From Legionella_C dresdenensis (GTDB lineage: Bacteria > Pseudomonadota > Gammaproteobacteria > Legionellales > Legionellaceae): DNA of 64,000 nucleotides. Made by a program: the position numbers and the translations under genes. The stretch is from the NCBI RefSeq assembly GCF_042649825.1, contig NZ_JBHSAB010000010.1, positions 1 to 64,000 on the forward strand, read 5' to 3'. The notes beneath the pieces were generated by a model. That model was not told the DNA's origin. It searched no databases and was given only the letters and a program-made list of their open reading frames with translations. Below, in pieces: positions 1 to 8,215 of this stretch. Position 1 is the first letter of the stretch. Each line of letters opens with the position of its first letter.

Positions 1-1
1 T

Positions 2-619
2 GAGAAACTGGTTGCGACAATGGATAGCTACATTCCAGAGCCAGTGAGAAACATTGACAGACCGTTCCTGTTACCGATTGAAGACGTATTCTCAATTTCT
101 GGCCGTGGAACAGTAGTAACTGGCCGTGTTGAAAGCGGAATTGTTAAAGTTGGTGAAGAGGTTGAGATCGTTGGTATCCGTGATACTCAGAAAACAACCT
201 GTACTGGTGTTGAAATGTTCCGTAAACTGCTTGACGAAGGTCGTGCAGGGGATAACGTAGGCGTATTGCTGCGTGGAACGAAACGTGACGATGTTGAGCG
301 TGGTCAAGTACTGGCAAAACCAGGCACAATCAAGCCACACACAAAATTCGAAGCGGAAGTATACGTATTGTCAAAAGAAGAGGGCGGACGTCACACTCCA
401 TTCTTTAATGGATACAGACCTCAGTTCTATTTCAGAACAACAGACGTAACTGGATCATGCGAATTGCCAGCAGGCATCGAAATGGTAATGCCAGGCGATA
501 ACGTACAGATGGTAGTTAGTCTGCATTCGCCAATCGCTATGGATGAAGGTCTGCGTTTTGCGATTCGTGAAGGTGGCCGCACTGTTGGTGCTGGTGTTGT
601 TGCTAAAATCATCGAGTAA
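2..619 (+). CDS. tuf: Elongation factor Tu, C-terminal part (5' end outside window)
   Basis: EF-Tu carries aminoacyl-tRNA to the ribosomal A site as a GTP complex. Only about 205 residues are in the window. The reading frame is open from base 2, so the gene starts upstream and the internal ATG at 20 is not the start. What remains is the end of the G domain followed by beta-barrel domains II and III, with typical EF-Tu motifs such as GRGTVVTGRVESG and FRTTDVTG. The sequence ends VVAKIIE. It lies 5 bp before rpsJ, so the str-operon tuf runs directly into the S10 operon and the two are probably co-transcribed. Confidence 0.97.
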   Translation, partial: EKLVATMDSYIPEPVRNIDRPFLLPIEDVFSISGRGTVVTGRVESGIVKVGEEVEIVGIRDTQKTTCTGVEMFRKLLDEGRAGDNVGVLLRGTKRDDVERGQVLAKPGTIKPHTKFEAEVYVLSKEEGGRHTPFFNGYRPQFYFRTTDVTGSCELPAGIEMVMPGDNVQMVVSLHSPIAMDEGLRFAIREGGRTVGAGVVAKIIE

Positions 620-624
620 AAATA

Positions 625-945
625 ATGAGTAACAAACAGAATATTAAAATCCGTTTAAAAGCGTTTGACGATCGATTAATTGATGCTTCAACACGTGAAA
701 TAGTAGAAACGGCAAAACGTACTGGCGCGCAAATTCGCGGGCCAATACCTCTTCCTACAAAAAAGGAAAAATTTACAGTATTGATTTCTCCGCACGTAAA
801 TAAAGATGCGCGTGATCAGTATGAATTGAGAACCCACAAACGACTGGTTGTTATTGTACATCCTACTGAAAAGACAGTTGATGCACTAATGAAACTGGAT
901 CTGGCTGCAGGGGTTGATGTTCAGATTAGCCTTGATGACGAGTAG
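625..945 (+). CDS. rpsJ: 30S ribosomal protein S10
   Basis: S10 is a small-subunit head protein that also takes part in transcription antitermination as NusE. The 106-residue product has the usual length and shows the family stretch RGPIPLPTKKEKFTVL and the C-terminal VDVQISL strand. The ATG lies 5 bp after the tuf stop, with no room for a separate promoter, so it is the first gene of the S10 cluster but is probably read through from tuf. rplC follows after 35 bp. Confidence 0.97.
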   Translation: MSNKQNIKIRLKAFDDRLIDASTREIVETAKRTGAQIRGPIPLPTKKEKFTVLISPHVNKDARDQYELRTHKRLVVIVHPTEKTVDALMKLDLAAGVDVQISLDDE

Positions 946-980
946 AGTTTCCAGGCACAGAATACTAACGAGGTATTACA

Positions 981-1634
981 ATGGCAATAGGGTTAATAGG
1001 CAGAAAGGTAGGAATGACTCGCGTCTTTACAGACGCTGGCGTTTCAATACCAGTATCTGTGGTTGAAGTACTACCAAATAGGGTATCTCAACTTAAAACA
1101 ATAGAAACTGATGGTTATGTTGCAGTTCAGTTAACTGCCGGTGAGAAAAAAGCTAGTCGTGTGAATAAGCCACTGGCTGGGCATTTTACCAAAGCGCAGA
1201 TTGATGCTGGTGATATGATTGGTGAATTTGATGTTGAGTCTGTAGATTCTTATTCTGCAGGACAACTTCTGTCAGTAGCAGATATTTTCAACGATGGTCA
1301 ATTCGTTGATGTTTGCGGAACAAGTAAAGGTAAAGGTTTTGCTGGTACAGTAAAGCGTCACAACTTCCGTACCCAAGATGCTACGCACGGTAACTCGCGT
1401 TCACACCGGGTTCCTGGTTCAATTGGTCAAAACCAGACTCCAGGTCGTGTATTTAAAGGTAAAAAAATGGCTGGCCATATGGGTAACGTTAGAACCACAA
1501 CACAAAGTCTTGAGCTTGTTCGTGTTGATGCTGAGCGTAATTTGCTGCTGATCAAAGGCGCAATCCCTGGTTATCCTGGAGCACGCATAAGAGTAACTCC
1601 AGCCACTAAGAAGAAAAAGGTAGGGGGAGAATAA
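981..1634 (+). CDS. rplC: 50S ribosomal protein L3
   Basis: L3 is an early-assembly large-subunit protein near the peptidyl transferase centre. The 217-residue product carries the hallmark loop GTSKGKGFAGTVKRHNF and the segment GSIGQNQTPGRVFKGKK, which contains the glutamine that PrmB methylates in enterobacteria. A good ribosome binding site (ACGAGG) precedes the ATG. The stop overlaps the rplD start by one base (TAATG), which suggests translational coupling. Confidence 0.97.
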   Translation: MAIGLIGRKVGMTRVFTDAGVSIPVSVVEVLPNRVSQLKTIETDGYVAVQLTAGEKKASRVNKPLAGHFTKAQIDAGDMIGEFDVESVDSYSAGQLLSVADIFNDGQFVDVCGTSKGKGFAGTVKRHNFRTQDATHGNSRSHRVPGSIGQNQTPGRVFKGKKMAGHMGNVRTTTQSLELVRVDAERNLLLIKGAIPGYPGARIRVTPATKKKKVGGE

Positions 1635-2239
1635 TGGAACTTACATTAAAAGACACCAATACTTCCTTGAACGTTAGTGAAGATGTTTTTGGGTATCATT
1701 ATAACGAAGGTCTGATACATCAGGCTGTTGTTACATTCATGAATAACGCCCGAAGCGGTAACAGTGCGCAAAAAACACGATCTGAAGTTCGTGGTGGCGG
1801 TAGAAAACCCTGGAACCAAAAAGGTTCTGGCCGTGCACGTGCTGGTACTATACGTAGTCCATTATGGCGTACTGGTGGTGTGACGTTTGCCTCTAAAAAA
1901 CGTGATTACAGCCAAAAGCTCAATAAAAAAATGTATAAAAGAGCGCTGCGTAGCATTCTTTCTGAGTTGAACCGTACTGGTAACTTGATAGTAGTAAATG
2001 ATTTTGCATGCGATTCTCATAAAACAAAGGATTTCGTAGCAAAAATGAACCAGCTGGAACTGACAAACGCGTTAGTTGTAACGAATGAAATTGGCGAAAA
2101 CGAATATTTGGGATCTCGCAATCTGTATAATTTTGAGATTTGTGATGTTGCTTCGCTTGACCCTGTTAGTTTGCTGCGTTTCGAAAAAGTTGTGATAACT
2201 GGTGATGCAGTTAAAAGCCTAGAGGAACAGTTACAATGA
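1634..2239 (+). CDS. rplD: 50S ribosomal protein L4
   Basis: L4 lines the peptide exit tunnel. In enterobacteria it also autoregulates the S10 operon, but no S10-type leader is visible here, because rpsJ follows tuf at once. The 201-residue product has the conserved extended loop around GGGRKPWNQKGSGRARAGTI, which reaches into the tunnel, and the RSPLWRTGGVTF motif. It overlaps rplC by 1 base and rplW by 4 bases (ATGA). Confidence 0.97.
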   Translation: MELTLKDTNTSLNVSEDVFGYHYNEGLIHQAVVTFMNNARSGNSAQKTRSEVRGGGRKPWNQKGSGRARAGTIRSPLWRTGGVTFASKKRDYSQKLNKKMYKRALRSILSELNRTGNLIVVNDFACDSHKTKDFVAKMNQLELTNALVVTNEIGENEYLGSRNLYNFEICDVASLDPVSLLRFEKVVITGDAVKSLEEQLQ

Positions 2240-2532
2240 ATGCTGAACGATTATTAATGGTTCTTCGTGAGCCGCATACCTCTGAAAAATCTACTGTGAT
2301 GGCTGATAAATTCAAGCAATTCACTTTCAAGGTTTTGAAAACTGCTACTAAGCCTGAGATTAAACAGGCTGTAGAGCAAATGTTTAACGTTAAAGTAAAA
2401 AGCGTGTCAGTAATTACTGTAAAAGGAAAGCGCAAGCGCTTCAAACAATTGAGCGGAAAACGAAGTGACTGGAAAAAAGCCTTTGTTTCTTTGCAAGAAG
2501 GTTACGACATAGACTTTACTGTGACAGAATAA
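2236..2532 (+). CDS. rplW: 50S ribosomal protein L23
   Basis: L23 sits at the tunnel exit and docks trigger factor and SRP. The product is 98 residues, standard for the family, starting MNAERLLMVLREPHTSEKS, with the KVKSVSVITVKGKRKR strand-loop that contacts rRNA. Its ATG is inside the rplD stop (ATGA overlap), so translation is probably coupled. Confidence 0.96.
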   Translation: MNAERLLMVLREPHTSEKSTVMADKFKQFTFKVLKTATKPEIKQAVEQMFNVKVKSVSVITVKGKRKRFKQLSGKRSDWKKAFVSLQEGYDIDFTVTE

Positions 2533-2544
2533 GGCAGATTGAAG

Positions 2545-3372
2545 ATGGCACTATTAAAATCAAAACCAACCTCGCCGGGTAAACGAGGTGAGTTACGGGT
2601 TGTACACCACCACATTCATAAAGGCCAGCCTCACAGTGCGCTGGTTGAAAAAAAGAATAAAACTGGTGGTCGTAACAACCAGGGTCGAATTACTGTCCGA
2701 CATATTGGCGGCGGTACTCGTTCTAAATATCGTCTGGTTGACTTCAAAAGAAACAAAGATGGTATTGAAGCGAAAGTAGAGCGTATCGAATACGATCCAA
2801 ATCGTTCAGCATTGATTGCATTAGTTGTTTACAAAGATGGCGAACGGCGATACATTATAGCACCTGCAGGTTTACAGGCAGGCAACGTGATTATCAGTGG
2901 GGAAGATTCTCCCATTAGCACTGGTAACTGCTTGCCATTAAAAAATATACCAGTAGGTACAACAATTCATTGCGTGGAAATGAAGCCTGGTAAAGGCGCA
3001 CAATTACTGCGTAGTGCTGGTTGCAGTGGCCAGCTTGTTGCAAAGGAAGGCGCATATGCAACAATCAAACTGCGCTCAGGCGAAATGCGAAAAATATTAG
3101 CTTCTTGCCGTGCCGTAGTAGGTGAAGTGAGCAACAGTGAGCATAACTTGCGTTCACTCGGTAAAGCTGGTGCCAAGCGTTGGCGTGGTGTTAGACCGAC
3201 AGTTCGTGGTGTGGCGATGAACCCTGTAGATCACCCACATGGTGGTGGTGAAGGTAGAACTTCCGGTGGTCGTCATCCTGTTACTCCATGGGGTGTACCA
3301 ACTAAAGGTTATAAGACCAGAAATAACAAGCGTACTGATCGATTTATTGTTCGGCAGCGCAAGAAGAAATAA
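2545..3372 (+). CDS. rplB: 50S ribosomal protein L2
   Basis: L2 supports subunit association and the peptidyl transferase centre. With the ATG at 2545 the product is 275 residues and begins MALLKSKPTSPGKRG, as usual for the family. A TTG six bases upstream in frame is a less likely start. The near-universal loop MNPVDHPHGGGEGRT, with its essential histidine, is intact close to the C-terminus. It lies 12 bp after rplW. Confidence 0.97.
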   Translation: MALLKSKPTSPGKRGELRVVHHHIHKGQPHSALVEKKNKTGGRNNQGRITVRHIGGGTRSKYRLVDFKRNKDGIEAKVERIEYDPNRSALIALVVYKDGERRYIIAPAGLQAGNVIISGEDSPISTGNCLPLKNIPVGTTIHCVEMKPGKGAQLLRSAGCSGQLVAKEGAYATIKLRSGEMRKILASCRAVVGEVSNSEHNLRSLGKAGAKRWRGVRPTVRGVAMNPVDHPHGGGEGRTSGGRHPVTPWGVPTKGYKTRNNKRTDRFIVRQRKKK

Positions 3373-3390
3373 TTAGTATGAGGATATGAA

Positions 3391-3669
3391 ATGGCACGTT
3401 CGATTAGAAAAGGTCCATTTGTCGATCAGCACTTAATGAAAAAAGTTGCAGAAGCTATCGAAAAAAAATCAAAAAAACCAATTAAAACCTGGTCACGCCG
3501 TTCAACCATTTTACCTGAAATGATTGAGCTGACCATTGCGGTTCATAATGGTAAAGATCATGTGCCAGTATTTATTACTGATAACATGGTTGGACATAAG
3601 TTAGGTGAGTTTGCTATGACTCGTACGTTTAAAGGCCATTCTGGTGACAGAAAGGCTAAAGGTAAATAA
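3391..3669 (+). CDS. rpsS: 30S ribosomal protein S19
   Basis: S19 is a small-subunit head protein near the A-site finger and forms a complex with S13. The 92-residue product has the expected length and motifs RSIRKGPFVDQHL at the N-terminus and GHKLGEFAMTRTFKGH near the C-terminus. A clear AGGA site (in ATGAGGATATGAA) lies ahead of the ATG. The gene is in the normal S10-operon position between rplB and rplV. Confidence 0.97.
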   Translation: MARSIRKGPFVDQHLMKKVAEAIEKKSKKPIKTWSRRSTILPEMIELTIAVHNGKDHVPVFITDNMVGHKLGEFAMTRTFKGHSGDRKAKGK

Positions 3670-3678
3670 GAGGCGATT

Positions 3679-4014
3679 ATGGAAGTTAGAGCAAAATTAA
3701 GTAATGCTCCTTTGTCTGCTCAAAAAGGCAGACTGGTAGCTGACATGATCCGGCGTAAAGGCGTTTCGCATGCCCTTGATATTCTGCGTTTTACCCCTAA
3801 AAAGGGTGCTGAGCTGATTCTGAAATTATTAGAATCAGCGATAGCCAACGCTGAGAATAATAACGGTGCTGATATCGATGACTTAAAAGTCGGTACTATC
3901 TGTGTGGATGAGGCTCCTACTTTAAAAAGAATAAGCCCTCGTGCCAAAGGTCGTGCTAATCGTATATGCAAGCGTACTTGCCATATTACAATCACCGTAT
4001 CTGACGAGGTATAA
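3679..4014 (+). CDS. rplV: 50S ribosomal protein L22
   Basis: L22 has a globular domain on the subunit surface and a long beta-hairpin lining the exit tunnel, the site of some macrolide-resistance changes. The 111-residue product shows the hairpin motif LKRISPRAKGRANRICKR and the usual C-terminal ITITVSDE strand. It starts 9 bp after rpsS with GAGG as ribosome binding site. Confidence 0.97.
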   Translation: MEVRAKLSNAPLSAQKGRLVADMIRRKGVSHALDILRFTPKKGAELILKLLESAIANAENNNGADIDDLKVGTICVDEAPTLKRISPRAKGRANRICKRTCHITITVSDEV

Positions 4015-4018
4015 CGCA

Positions 4019-4675
4019 ATGGGACAAAAAGTAAACCCAATTGGTATTCGTTTGCGCATAACTAAAGACTGGAATTCCAAGTGGTATGCCAATAAAAATT
4101 ATGCTCAATTGTTGAATGAAGATATTAATTTAAGAAAAGAGCTCAAGAGGAAATTGATGTCTGCGGCAGTAAGTCGCATTCAGATTGAGCGTCCTGCAAA
4201 TAACGCTATTGTAACCATTCATACAGCGCGCCCTGGTGTGCTTATTGGTAAAAAAGGCGGCGGCATTGAAGGATTACGTAGCGAAATAGCTGCCAAGCTG
4301 GGTGTTCCTGTACATCTGAATATTGAAGAAGTGCGTAAGCCTGAGCTTGACTCTACGCTGGTTGCAGAAAGTATTGCTCAACAATTGGAACAACGTGTTA
4401 TGTTCCGAAGAGCTATGAAGCGTGCTGTAACTTCAGCTATGAAAGCCGGTGCGAAAGGTATCAAAATCTGTGTAAGCGGACGTTTAGGCGGAGCCGAGAT
4501 TGCTCGTAGCGAGTGGTACCGTGAAGGCCGTGTGCCATTACATACTTTCCGCGCTGATGTTGATTATGGTACTGCAGAAGCAAAAACCACCTATGGAATC
4601 ATTGGTGTTAAAGTATGGATCTTTAAAGGCGAAATTCTGCCGCAAAAGAACCGTAATGCTGAAAGCAGTAAGTGA
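4019..4675 (+). CDS. rpsC: 30S ribosomal protein S3
   Basis: S3 is part of the mRNA entry channel and its helicase activity. The start is the ATG at 4019, giving MGQKVNPIGIRLRI and 218 residues; the open frame extends upstream into rplV but that part is not S3-like. The KH domain GxxG element is seen in VLIGKKGGGIEGLR. The conserved IARSEWYREGRVPLHT segment lies near the C-terminus. Confidence 0.97.
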   Translation: MGQKVNPIGIRLRITKDWNSKWYANKNYAQLLNEDINLRKELKRKLMSAAVSRIQIERPANNAIVTIHTARPGVLIGKKGGGIEGLRSEIAAKLGVPVHLNIEEVRKPELDSTLVAESIAQQLEQRVMFRRAMKRAVTSAMKAGAKGIKICVSGRLGGAEIARSEWYREGRVPLHTFRADVDYGTAEAKTTYGIIGVKVWIFKGEILPQKNRNAESSK

Positions 4676-4692
4676 GTGAGGATTTTTAAATC

Positions 4693-5106
4693 ATGCTACA
4701 GCCTAAACGAACAAAATATAGAAAGCAGCAGAAAGGCCGCAACCGAGGTCTTGCTCTGAGTGGCTCAACAGTTTCCTTTGGAGAGTTTGCTCTAAAAGCA
4801 ACTGAGCGTGGACGCTTGACTGCACGTCAAATCGAAGCTGCTCGTCGTGCTATGACTCGTCACATCAAACGTGGCGGTAAAATCTGGATACGTGTGTTTC
4901 CTGACAAGCCTATTACTCAAAAACCTTTAGAAGTCCGTCAAGGTAAAGGTAAAGGTAGCGTTGAATATTGGGTTGCCCAGATTCAACCAGGTAAAATCCT
5001 GTTTGAAATGGAAGGCGTATCACGTGAATTAGCGATGGAAGCATTCGACCTGGCAAAAGCCAAATTACCTTTCAAGGTAATGTTTGAAGATCGAAAGGTG
5101 ATGTGA
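4693..5106 (+). CDS. rplP: 50S ribosomal protein L16
   Basis: L16 organises the tRNA-binding site of the large subunit. The 137-residue product starts MLQPKRTKYRKQQKGRN and keeps the arginine- and glycine-rich ARQIEAARRAMTRHIKRGG region and KPLEVRQGKGKGSVEYWVA, which includes the arginine hydroxylated by RoxA/YcfD in E. coli. The stop overlaps the rpmC start by one base. Confidence 0.97.
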   Translation: MLQPKRTKYRKQQKGRNRGLALSGSTVSFGEFALKATERGRLTARQIEAARRAMTRHIKRGGKIWIRVFPDKPITQKPLEVRQGKGKGSVEYWVAQIQPGKILFEMEGVSRELAMEAFDLAKAKLPFKVMFEDRKVM

Positions 5107-5300
5107 TGAAAAAGAATGATGAATTAAGAAATATGTCTGCTAGTGAGCTTAACGATGAACTGCTTAGCCTCAGACGCGAGCAGTTTAAACTGAGAATGAA
5201 AAGAGCTAATGGAACGCTTGAAAAGCCGCACCTTATCACTCTTATCAGAAAAGCCGTAGCGCGTGTGAAAACTATTATCGCTGAAAAGGTTGGAAAGTAA
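5106..5300 (+). CDS. rpmC: 50S ribosomal protein L29
   Basis: L29 is a small two-helix protein at the tunnel exit next to L23. The ATG at 5106 gives 64 residues starting MKKNDELRNMSASELNDE, the normal family length. A GTG directly in front (5103) would add one residue and is less likely. The conserved LRMKRANGTLEKPHLI segment is present. It overlaps rplP by one base. Confidence 0.95.
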   Translation: MKKNDELRNMSASELNDELLSLRREQFKLRMKRANGTLEKPHLITLIRKAVARVKTIIAEKVGK

Positions 5301-5301
5301 C

Positions 5302-5553
5302 ATGTCGAATAGCGAAGCAAAAGGCAGAACAATGGTTGGCAAAATCGTTAGTGATAAAATGCAGAAGACCATTGTTGTTTTAGTAGAAAGAACCGTAAAA
5401 CATCCGAAATATGGCAAAATCATGAAACGTAGAACTAAACTGCATGCTCATGACGAAAATCAGGTCGGAAAAATTGGAAATATGGTAAAAATACGTGAAA
5501 CTCGACCTCTGTCTAAAACAAAATGTTGGGAATTAGTAGAAGTTATTTCCTAA
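5302..5553 (+). CDS. rpsQ: 30S ribosomal protein S17
   Basis: S17 is a primary 16S rRNA-binding protein with an OB fold. The ATG at 5302 gives 83 residues. The motif GRTMVGKIVSDKMQKTIVV and the KHPKYGK loop are diagnostic. A TTG at 5290 in frame lies inside rpmC and is not needed. It ends the S10 operon; 85 bp with a promoter-like site separate it from rplN. Confidence 0.96.
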   Translation: MSNSEAKGRTMVGKIVSDKMQKTIVVLVERTVKHPKYGKIMKRRTKLHAHDENQVGKIGNMVKIRETRPLSKTKCWELVEVIS

Positions 5554-5588
5554 TATACAGCAATTGACTTTTAAAATACCAAAAGGGT

Positions 5589-5597
5589 TGATATAAT
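5589..5597 (+). promoter_or_regulatory. Probable spc-operon promoter (extended -10)
   Basis: The rpsQ-rplN gap contains TGATATAAT, a perfect TATAAT hexamer (5592-5597) with the TG of an extended -10. A TTGACT at 5564-5569 is upstream but with a spacer of 22 bases, longer than ideal. This is where E. coli places the spc promoter. The assignment is by sequence pattern and position only. Confidence 0.6.
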
Positions 5598-5638
5598 CAG
5601 CAACCTTTTTCTGGTCGAATTTAGAGCTGGAGATTAAA

Positions 5639-6004
5639 ATGATACAAATGCAGACGGTGCTCGATGTTGCAGATAACAGCGGAGCACGCAAAGTGATGTG
5701 TATCAAAGTGCTTGGTGGATCACACAGACGCTATGCTCGTGTCGGTGATGTAATTAAGGTAAGCATTAAAGATGCAATCCCGCGCAGTAAAGTAAAAAAA
5801 GGCGCGGTTATGAAAGCTGTTGTTGTTAGAACAAGGCAGGGTGTACGTCGAGATGATGGTTCGTTGATCCGTTTTGATGGTAATGCAGCAGTGCTGCTTA
5901 ACAACCAAAATGAGCCCATCGGAACTCGTATTTTTGGCCCAGTAACCCGTGAGTTAAGAGAGCGATTTATGAAGATTATCTCTCTTGCCGCAGAAGTATT
6001 GTAA
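5639..6004 (+). CDS. rplN: 50S ribosomal protein L14
   Basis: L14 sits at the subunit interface and forms an intersubunit bridge; it is also the binding surface for the silencing factor RsfS. The 121-residue product starts MIQMQTVLDVADNSGARKVM, highly conserved, and ends FMKIISLAAEVL. First gene of the spc cluster, with GGAG placed 8 bases before the ATG. Confidence 0.97.
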   Translation: MIQMQTVLDVADNSGARKVMCIKVLGGSHRRYARVGDVIKVSIKDAIPRSKVKKGAVMKAVVVRTRQGVRRDDGSLIRFDGNAAVLLNNQNEPIGTRIFGPVTRELRERFMKIISLAAEVL

Positions 6005-6015
6005 GAGGGTAAGCT

Positions 6016-6342
6016 ATGAAACGTATCCGATCTGGTGATACAGTTATTGTTATCGCTGGTAAAAGTAAAGGCCATATAGGTAAAGTAACACGTGTATTTG
6101 GTGATTTAGTTGTCGTTGAAGGCGCTAACTTGATTAAAAAACACGTTAAACCTAATCCTCACCTTGAAATCAAAGGCGGCATCATTACAATGGAAGCACC
6201 ATTCCATATTTCTAATGTTGCAATTTACAATCAAGATTCAAAGAGAGCTGACAAAGTAGGTTTCAGATTCATTGATAAAGATGGCGTATCTAGAAAAGTA
6301 AGATACTTTAAATCAACCAATGAGCTGGTCGACTTGGTCTAA
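6016..6342 (+). CDS. rplX: 50S ribosomal protein L24
   Basis: L24 is an assembly-initiator protein of the large subunit. The 108-residue product has an N-terminal KOW motif (GDTVIVIAGKSKGHIGKV) and the conserved HVKPNPHLEIKGGI segment. GAGGG lies ahead of the ATG. It sits between rplN (11 bp) and rplE. Confidence 0.97.
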   Translation: MKRIRSGDTVIVIAGKSKGHIGKVTRVFGDLVVVEGANLIKKHVKPNPHLEIKGGIITMEAPFHISNVAIYNQDSKRADKVGFRFIDKDGVSRKVRYFKSTNELVDLV

Positions 6343-6356
6343 ATTAGGTGATGCAA

Positions 6357-6908
6357 ATGGCAAGACTTAAAGAATATTATAAAAGCAATGTAGTCGACAT
6401 GATGATGAAAAAATTCGGCTACAAAAGCGTTATGCAGGTTCCTCGTATTCTGAAGATTACCCTTAACATGGGTGTCGGTGAAGCCGTCGGGGATAAAAAA
6501 GTTATGGGCCATGCTGTTGATGACATGACTTTAATCGCTGGCCAAAAACCAGTGATTACAAAAGCCAGAAAATCAATTGCAGGCTTTAAAATTCGTGAAG
6601 GCTGGCCTATTGGTTGCAAAGTGACTTTAAGAAACGAGCGCATGTACGAATTTTTAGATCGTTTAATCAGTATTACACTACCTCGTGTACGCGATTTCCG
6701 CGGTCTGAATCCTAAATCGTTTGATGGAACCGGTAACTACAGCATGGGATTATCCGAGCAAATCGTGTTTCCTGAAATTGATTTTGATAAAACTGATGGT
6801 ATACGTGGTTTGGATATCTGTATCACTACTAGTGCTAAAACCAATGCAGAGGCAAAAGCTTTATTAGAAGCATTTAATTTGCCGTTAAAAGACAGAGAAA
6901 AACATTAA
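6357..6908 (+). CDS. rplE: 50S ribosomal protein L5
   Basis: L5 binds 5S rRNA and contacts the P-site tRNA. Three in-frame starts lie close together (GTG 6348, ATG 6351, ATG 6357). The third is chosen because AGGTGA ends 5 bases before it, and because MARLKEYYKSN is the usual family N-terminus (183 residues). The conserved GLNPKSFDGTGNYSMGLSEQ and C-terminal ITTSAKTNAEAKALL motifs are present. Confidence 0.96.
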   Translation: MARLKEYYKSNVVDMMMKKFGYKSVMQVPRILKITLNMGVGEAVGDKKVMGHAVDDMTLIAGQKPVITKARKSIAGFKIREGWPIGCKVTLRNERMYEFLDRLISITLPRVRDFRGLNPKSFDGTGNYSMGLSEQIVFPEIDFDKTDGIRGLDICITTSAKTNAEAKALLEAFNLPLKDREKH

Positions 6909-6923
6909 AGAAGGGTATATATT

Positions 6924-7226
6924 GTGGCTAAAAGATCAATGCTCGAACGAGAAAAAAAGCGTTCCAGACTTGTAAACAAATATAGAGAAAGACGTAATGA
7001 ATTAAAGGCAATCATCAAATCTTCGGATGATTTTGATGCCGTAATGGACGCTCAGTTGAAACTGACGAAGCTGCCTGTTAATTCAAATCCTGTTCGACAT
7101 AGTACTCGATGCCAACAGTGTGGACGTCCTCATGCGGTTTACAGAAAATTCGGTTTATGCAGAATTTGCCTGAGACAGCAGTTAATGACTGGTAATGTTA
7201 CTGGTGGACGTAAGTCTAGCTGGTAA
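6924..7226 (+). CDS. rpsN: 30S ribosomal protein S14, long form with four zinc-ligand cysteines
   Basis: S14 is a 30S head protein. The 100-residue product is the long form, which in E. coli has no metal site, yet here the C-terminal half reads RCQQCGRPHAVYRKFGLCRICLR, giving two CxxC pairs and thus a probable zinc ribbon. The start is GTG at 6924 after an AAGAAGGG ribosome binding site; no ATG fits. It lies between rplE and rpsH as usual. Confidence 0.96.
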   Translation: MAKRSMLEREKKRSRLVNKYRERRNELKAIIKSSDDFDAVMDAQLKLTKLPVNSNPVRHSTRCQQCGRPHAVYRKFGLCRICLRQQLMTGNVTGGRKSSW

Positions 7227-7247
7227 GGAATCTATTGGAGAAAAAGT

Positions 7248-7643
7248 GTGAGTATGCATGATCCTATAGCGGATATGCTGACAAGAATCAGAAATGGTCA
7301 GCTAGCTAAACATCCGAGTGTTACCCTCAATTCATCCAAATTGAAAGAGGAAATTGCTCGGGTACTGAAAGAAGAAGGTTATATTGCAGATTACAGCGTA
7401 GAGACTTTGCAAAATAATTTGAGTGAAATGACAATTAACCTGAAATACTATCAGGGTCGCGCTGTTATCGAGCGTATTGCCCGTATTAGCCGCCCAGGGT
7501 TAAGAGTTTATAAATCATGTAAAGAACTATCATCTATCCCCGGTTTTGGAATAGCGATACTGTCAACATCTAAAGGTGTGATGACGCATGCTAGCGCTAA
7601 GAAAAACTGTGTTGGTGGCGAAGTTCTTTGTGAAGTTGCTTAA
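7248..7643 (+). CDS. rpsH: 30S ribosomal protein S8
   Basis: S8 binds the central 16S domain and is the spc-operon translational repressor in E. coli. The GTG at 7248 is chosen over the ATG at 7254 because GGAG is 7 bases upstream; this gives MSMHDPIADMLTRIRN, the typical N-terminus, and 131 residues. The C-terminal motif GFGIAILSTSKGVMTHASAKK is conserved. Confidence 0.96.
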   Translation: MSMHDPIADMLTRIRNGQLAKHPSVTLNSSKLKEEIARVLKEEGYIADYSVETLQNNLSEMTINLKYYQGRAVIERIARISRPGLRVYKSCKELSSIPGFGIAILSTSKGVMTHASAKKNCVGGEVLCEVA

Positions 7644-7660
7644 TCGTAGCGGGGTATATT

Positions 7661-8206
7661 ATGTCAAGAGTAGCTAAAAAGTCAGTTATACTACCTGCTA
7701 ACGTTGAGCTAACAATCAATAAAACTGAAATGATTGTTAAAGGCCCTAAAGGTCAATTGACAAAGCATTACAATAAGCTGGTAAATATTTCTAAAGATGA
7801 AGCAGATTCAAAAGCGATTGTCTTTTCTCCTGCTTCAGAAGACGACCAAACTGGTTGGGCTCATGCAGGAACTGCAAGAGCGAACCTGCAAAACATGGTT
7901 ATTGGTGTTACTAATGGTTTTGAAAGAACTCTCGAGCTTGTCGGCGTTGGTTACCGTGCACAAGCAAGCGGTAAAACAATTACTCTGAGTTTAGGATATT
8001 CACATCCTATCGAGTACGCATTGAAAGAAGGCGTTACTGCTGAGACCCCTAACCAGACGACACTTATTATCCGTGGCACTGACAAGCAAATTTTAGGTCA
8101 AATTGCTTCTGAAATACGTGCATTAAGAAAGCCTGAGCCTTACAAGGGTAAAGGTGTCAAATATGCTGGCGAGCGTATTGCGCGTAAAGAAGCCAAGAAG
8201 AAATAG
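7661..8206 (+). CDS. rplF: 50S ribosomal protein L6
   Basis: L6 lies near the factor-binding site and consists of two similar domains. The 181-residue product shows the first domain (ELTINKTEMIVKGPKGQLTKH) and the second, with ELVGVGYRAQASGKTITLSLGYSHP and the RKPEPYKGKGVKYAGE tail. Ribosome binding site GGGG in the preceding gap. Confidence 0.97.
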   Translation: MSRVAKKSVILPANVELTINKTEMIVKGPKGQLTKHYNKLVNISKDEADSKAIVFSPASEDDQTGWAHAGTARANLQNMVIGVTNGFERTLELVGVGYRAQASGKTITLSLGYSHPIEYALKEGVTAETPNQTTLIIRGTDKQILGQIASEIRALRKPEPYKGKGVKYAGERIARKEAKKK

Positions 8207-8215
8207 GGTTTAAAT

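Noticed and set aside
945..981. Leader for S10-operon autoregulation by L4
   Set aside because: Only 35 bp between rpsJ and rplC and 5 bp before rpsJ; no long structured leader is possible.
5564..5569. TTGACT as -35 of the spc promoter
   Set aside because: The spacer to TATAAT is 22 bases, too long for ordinary sigma-70 use; the extended -10 alone is kept as evidence.
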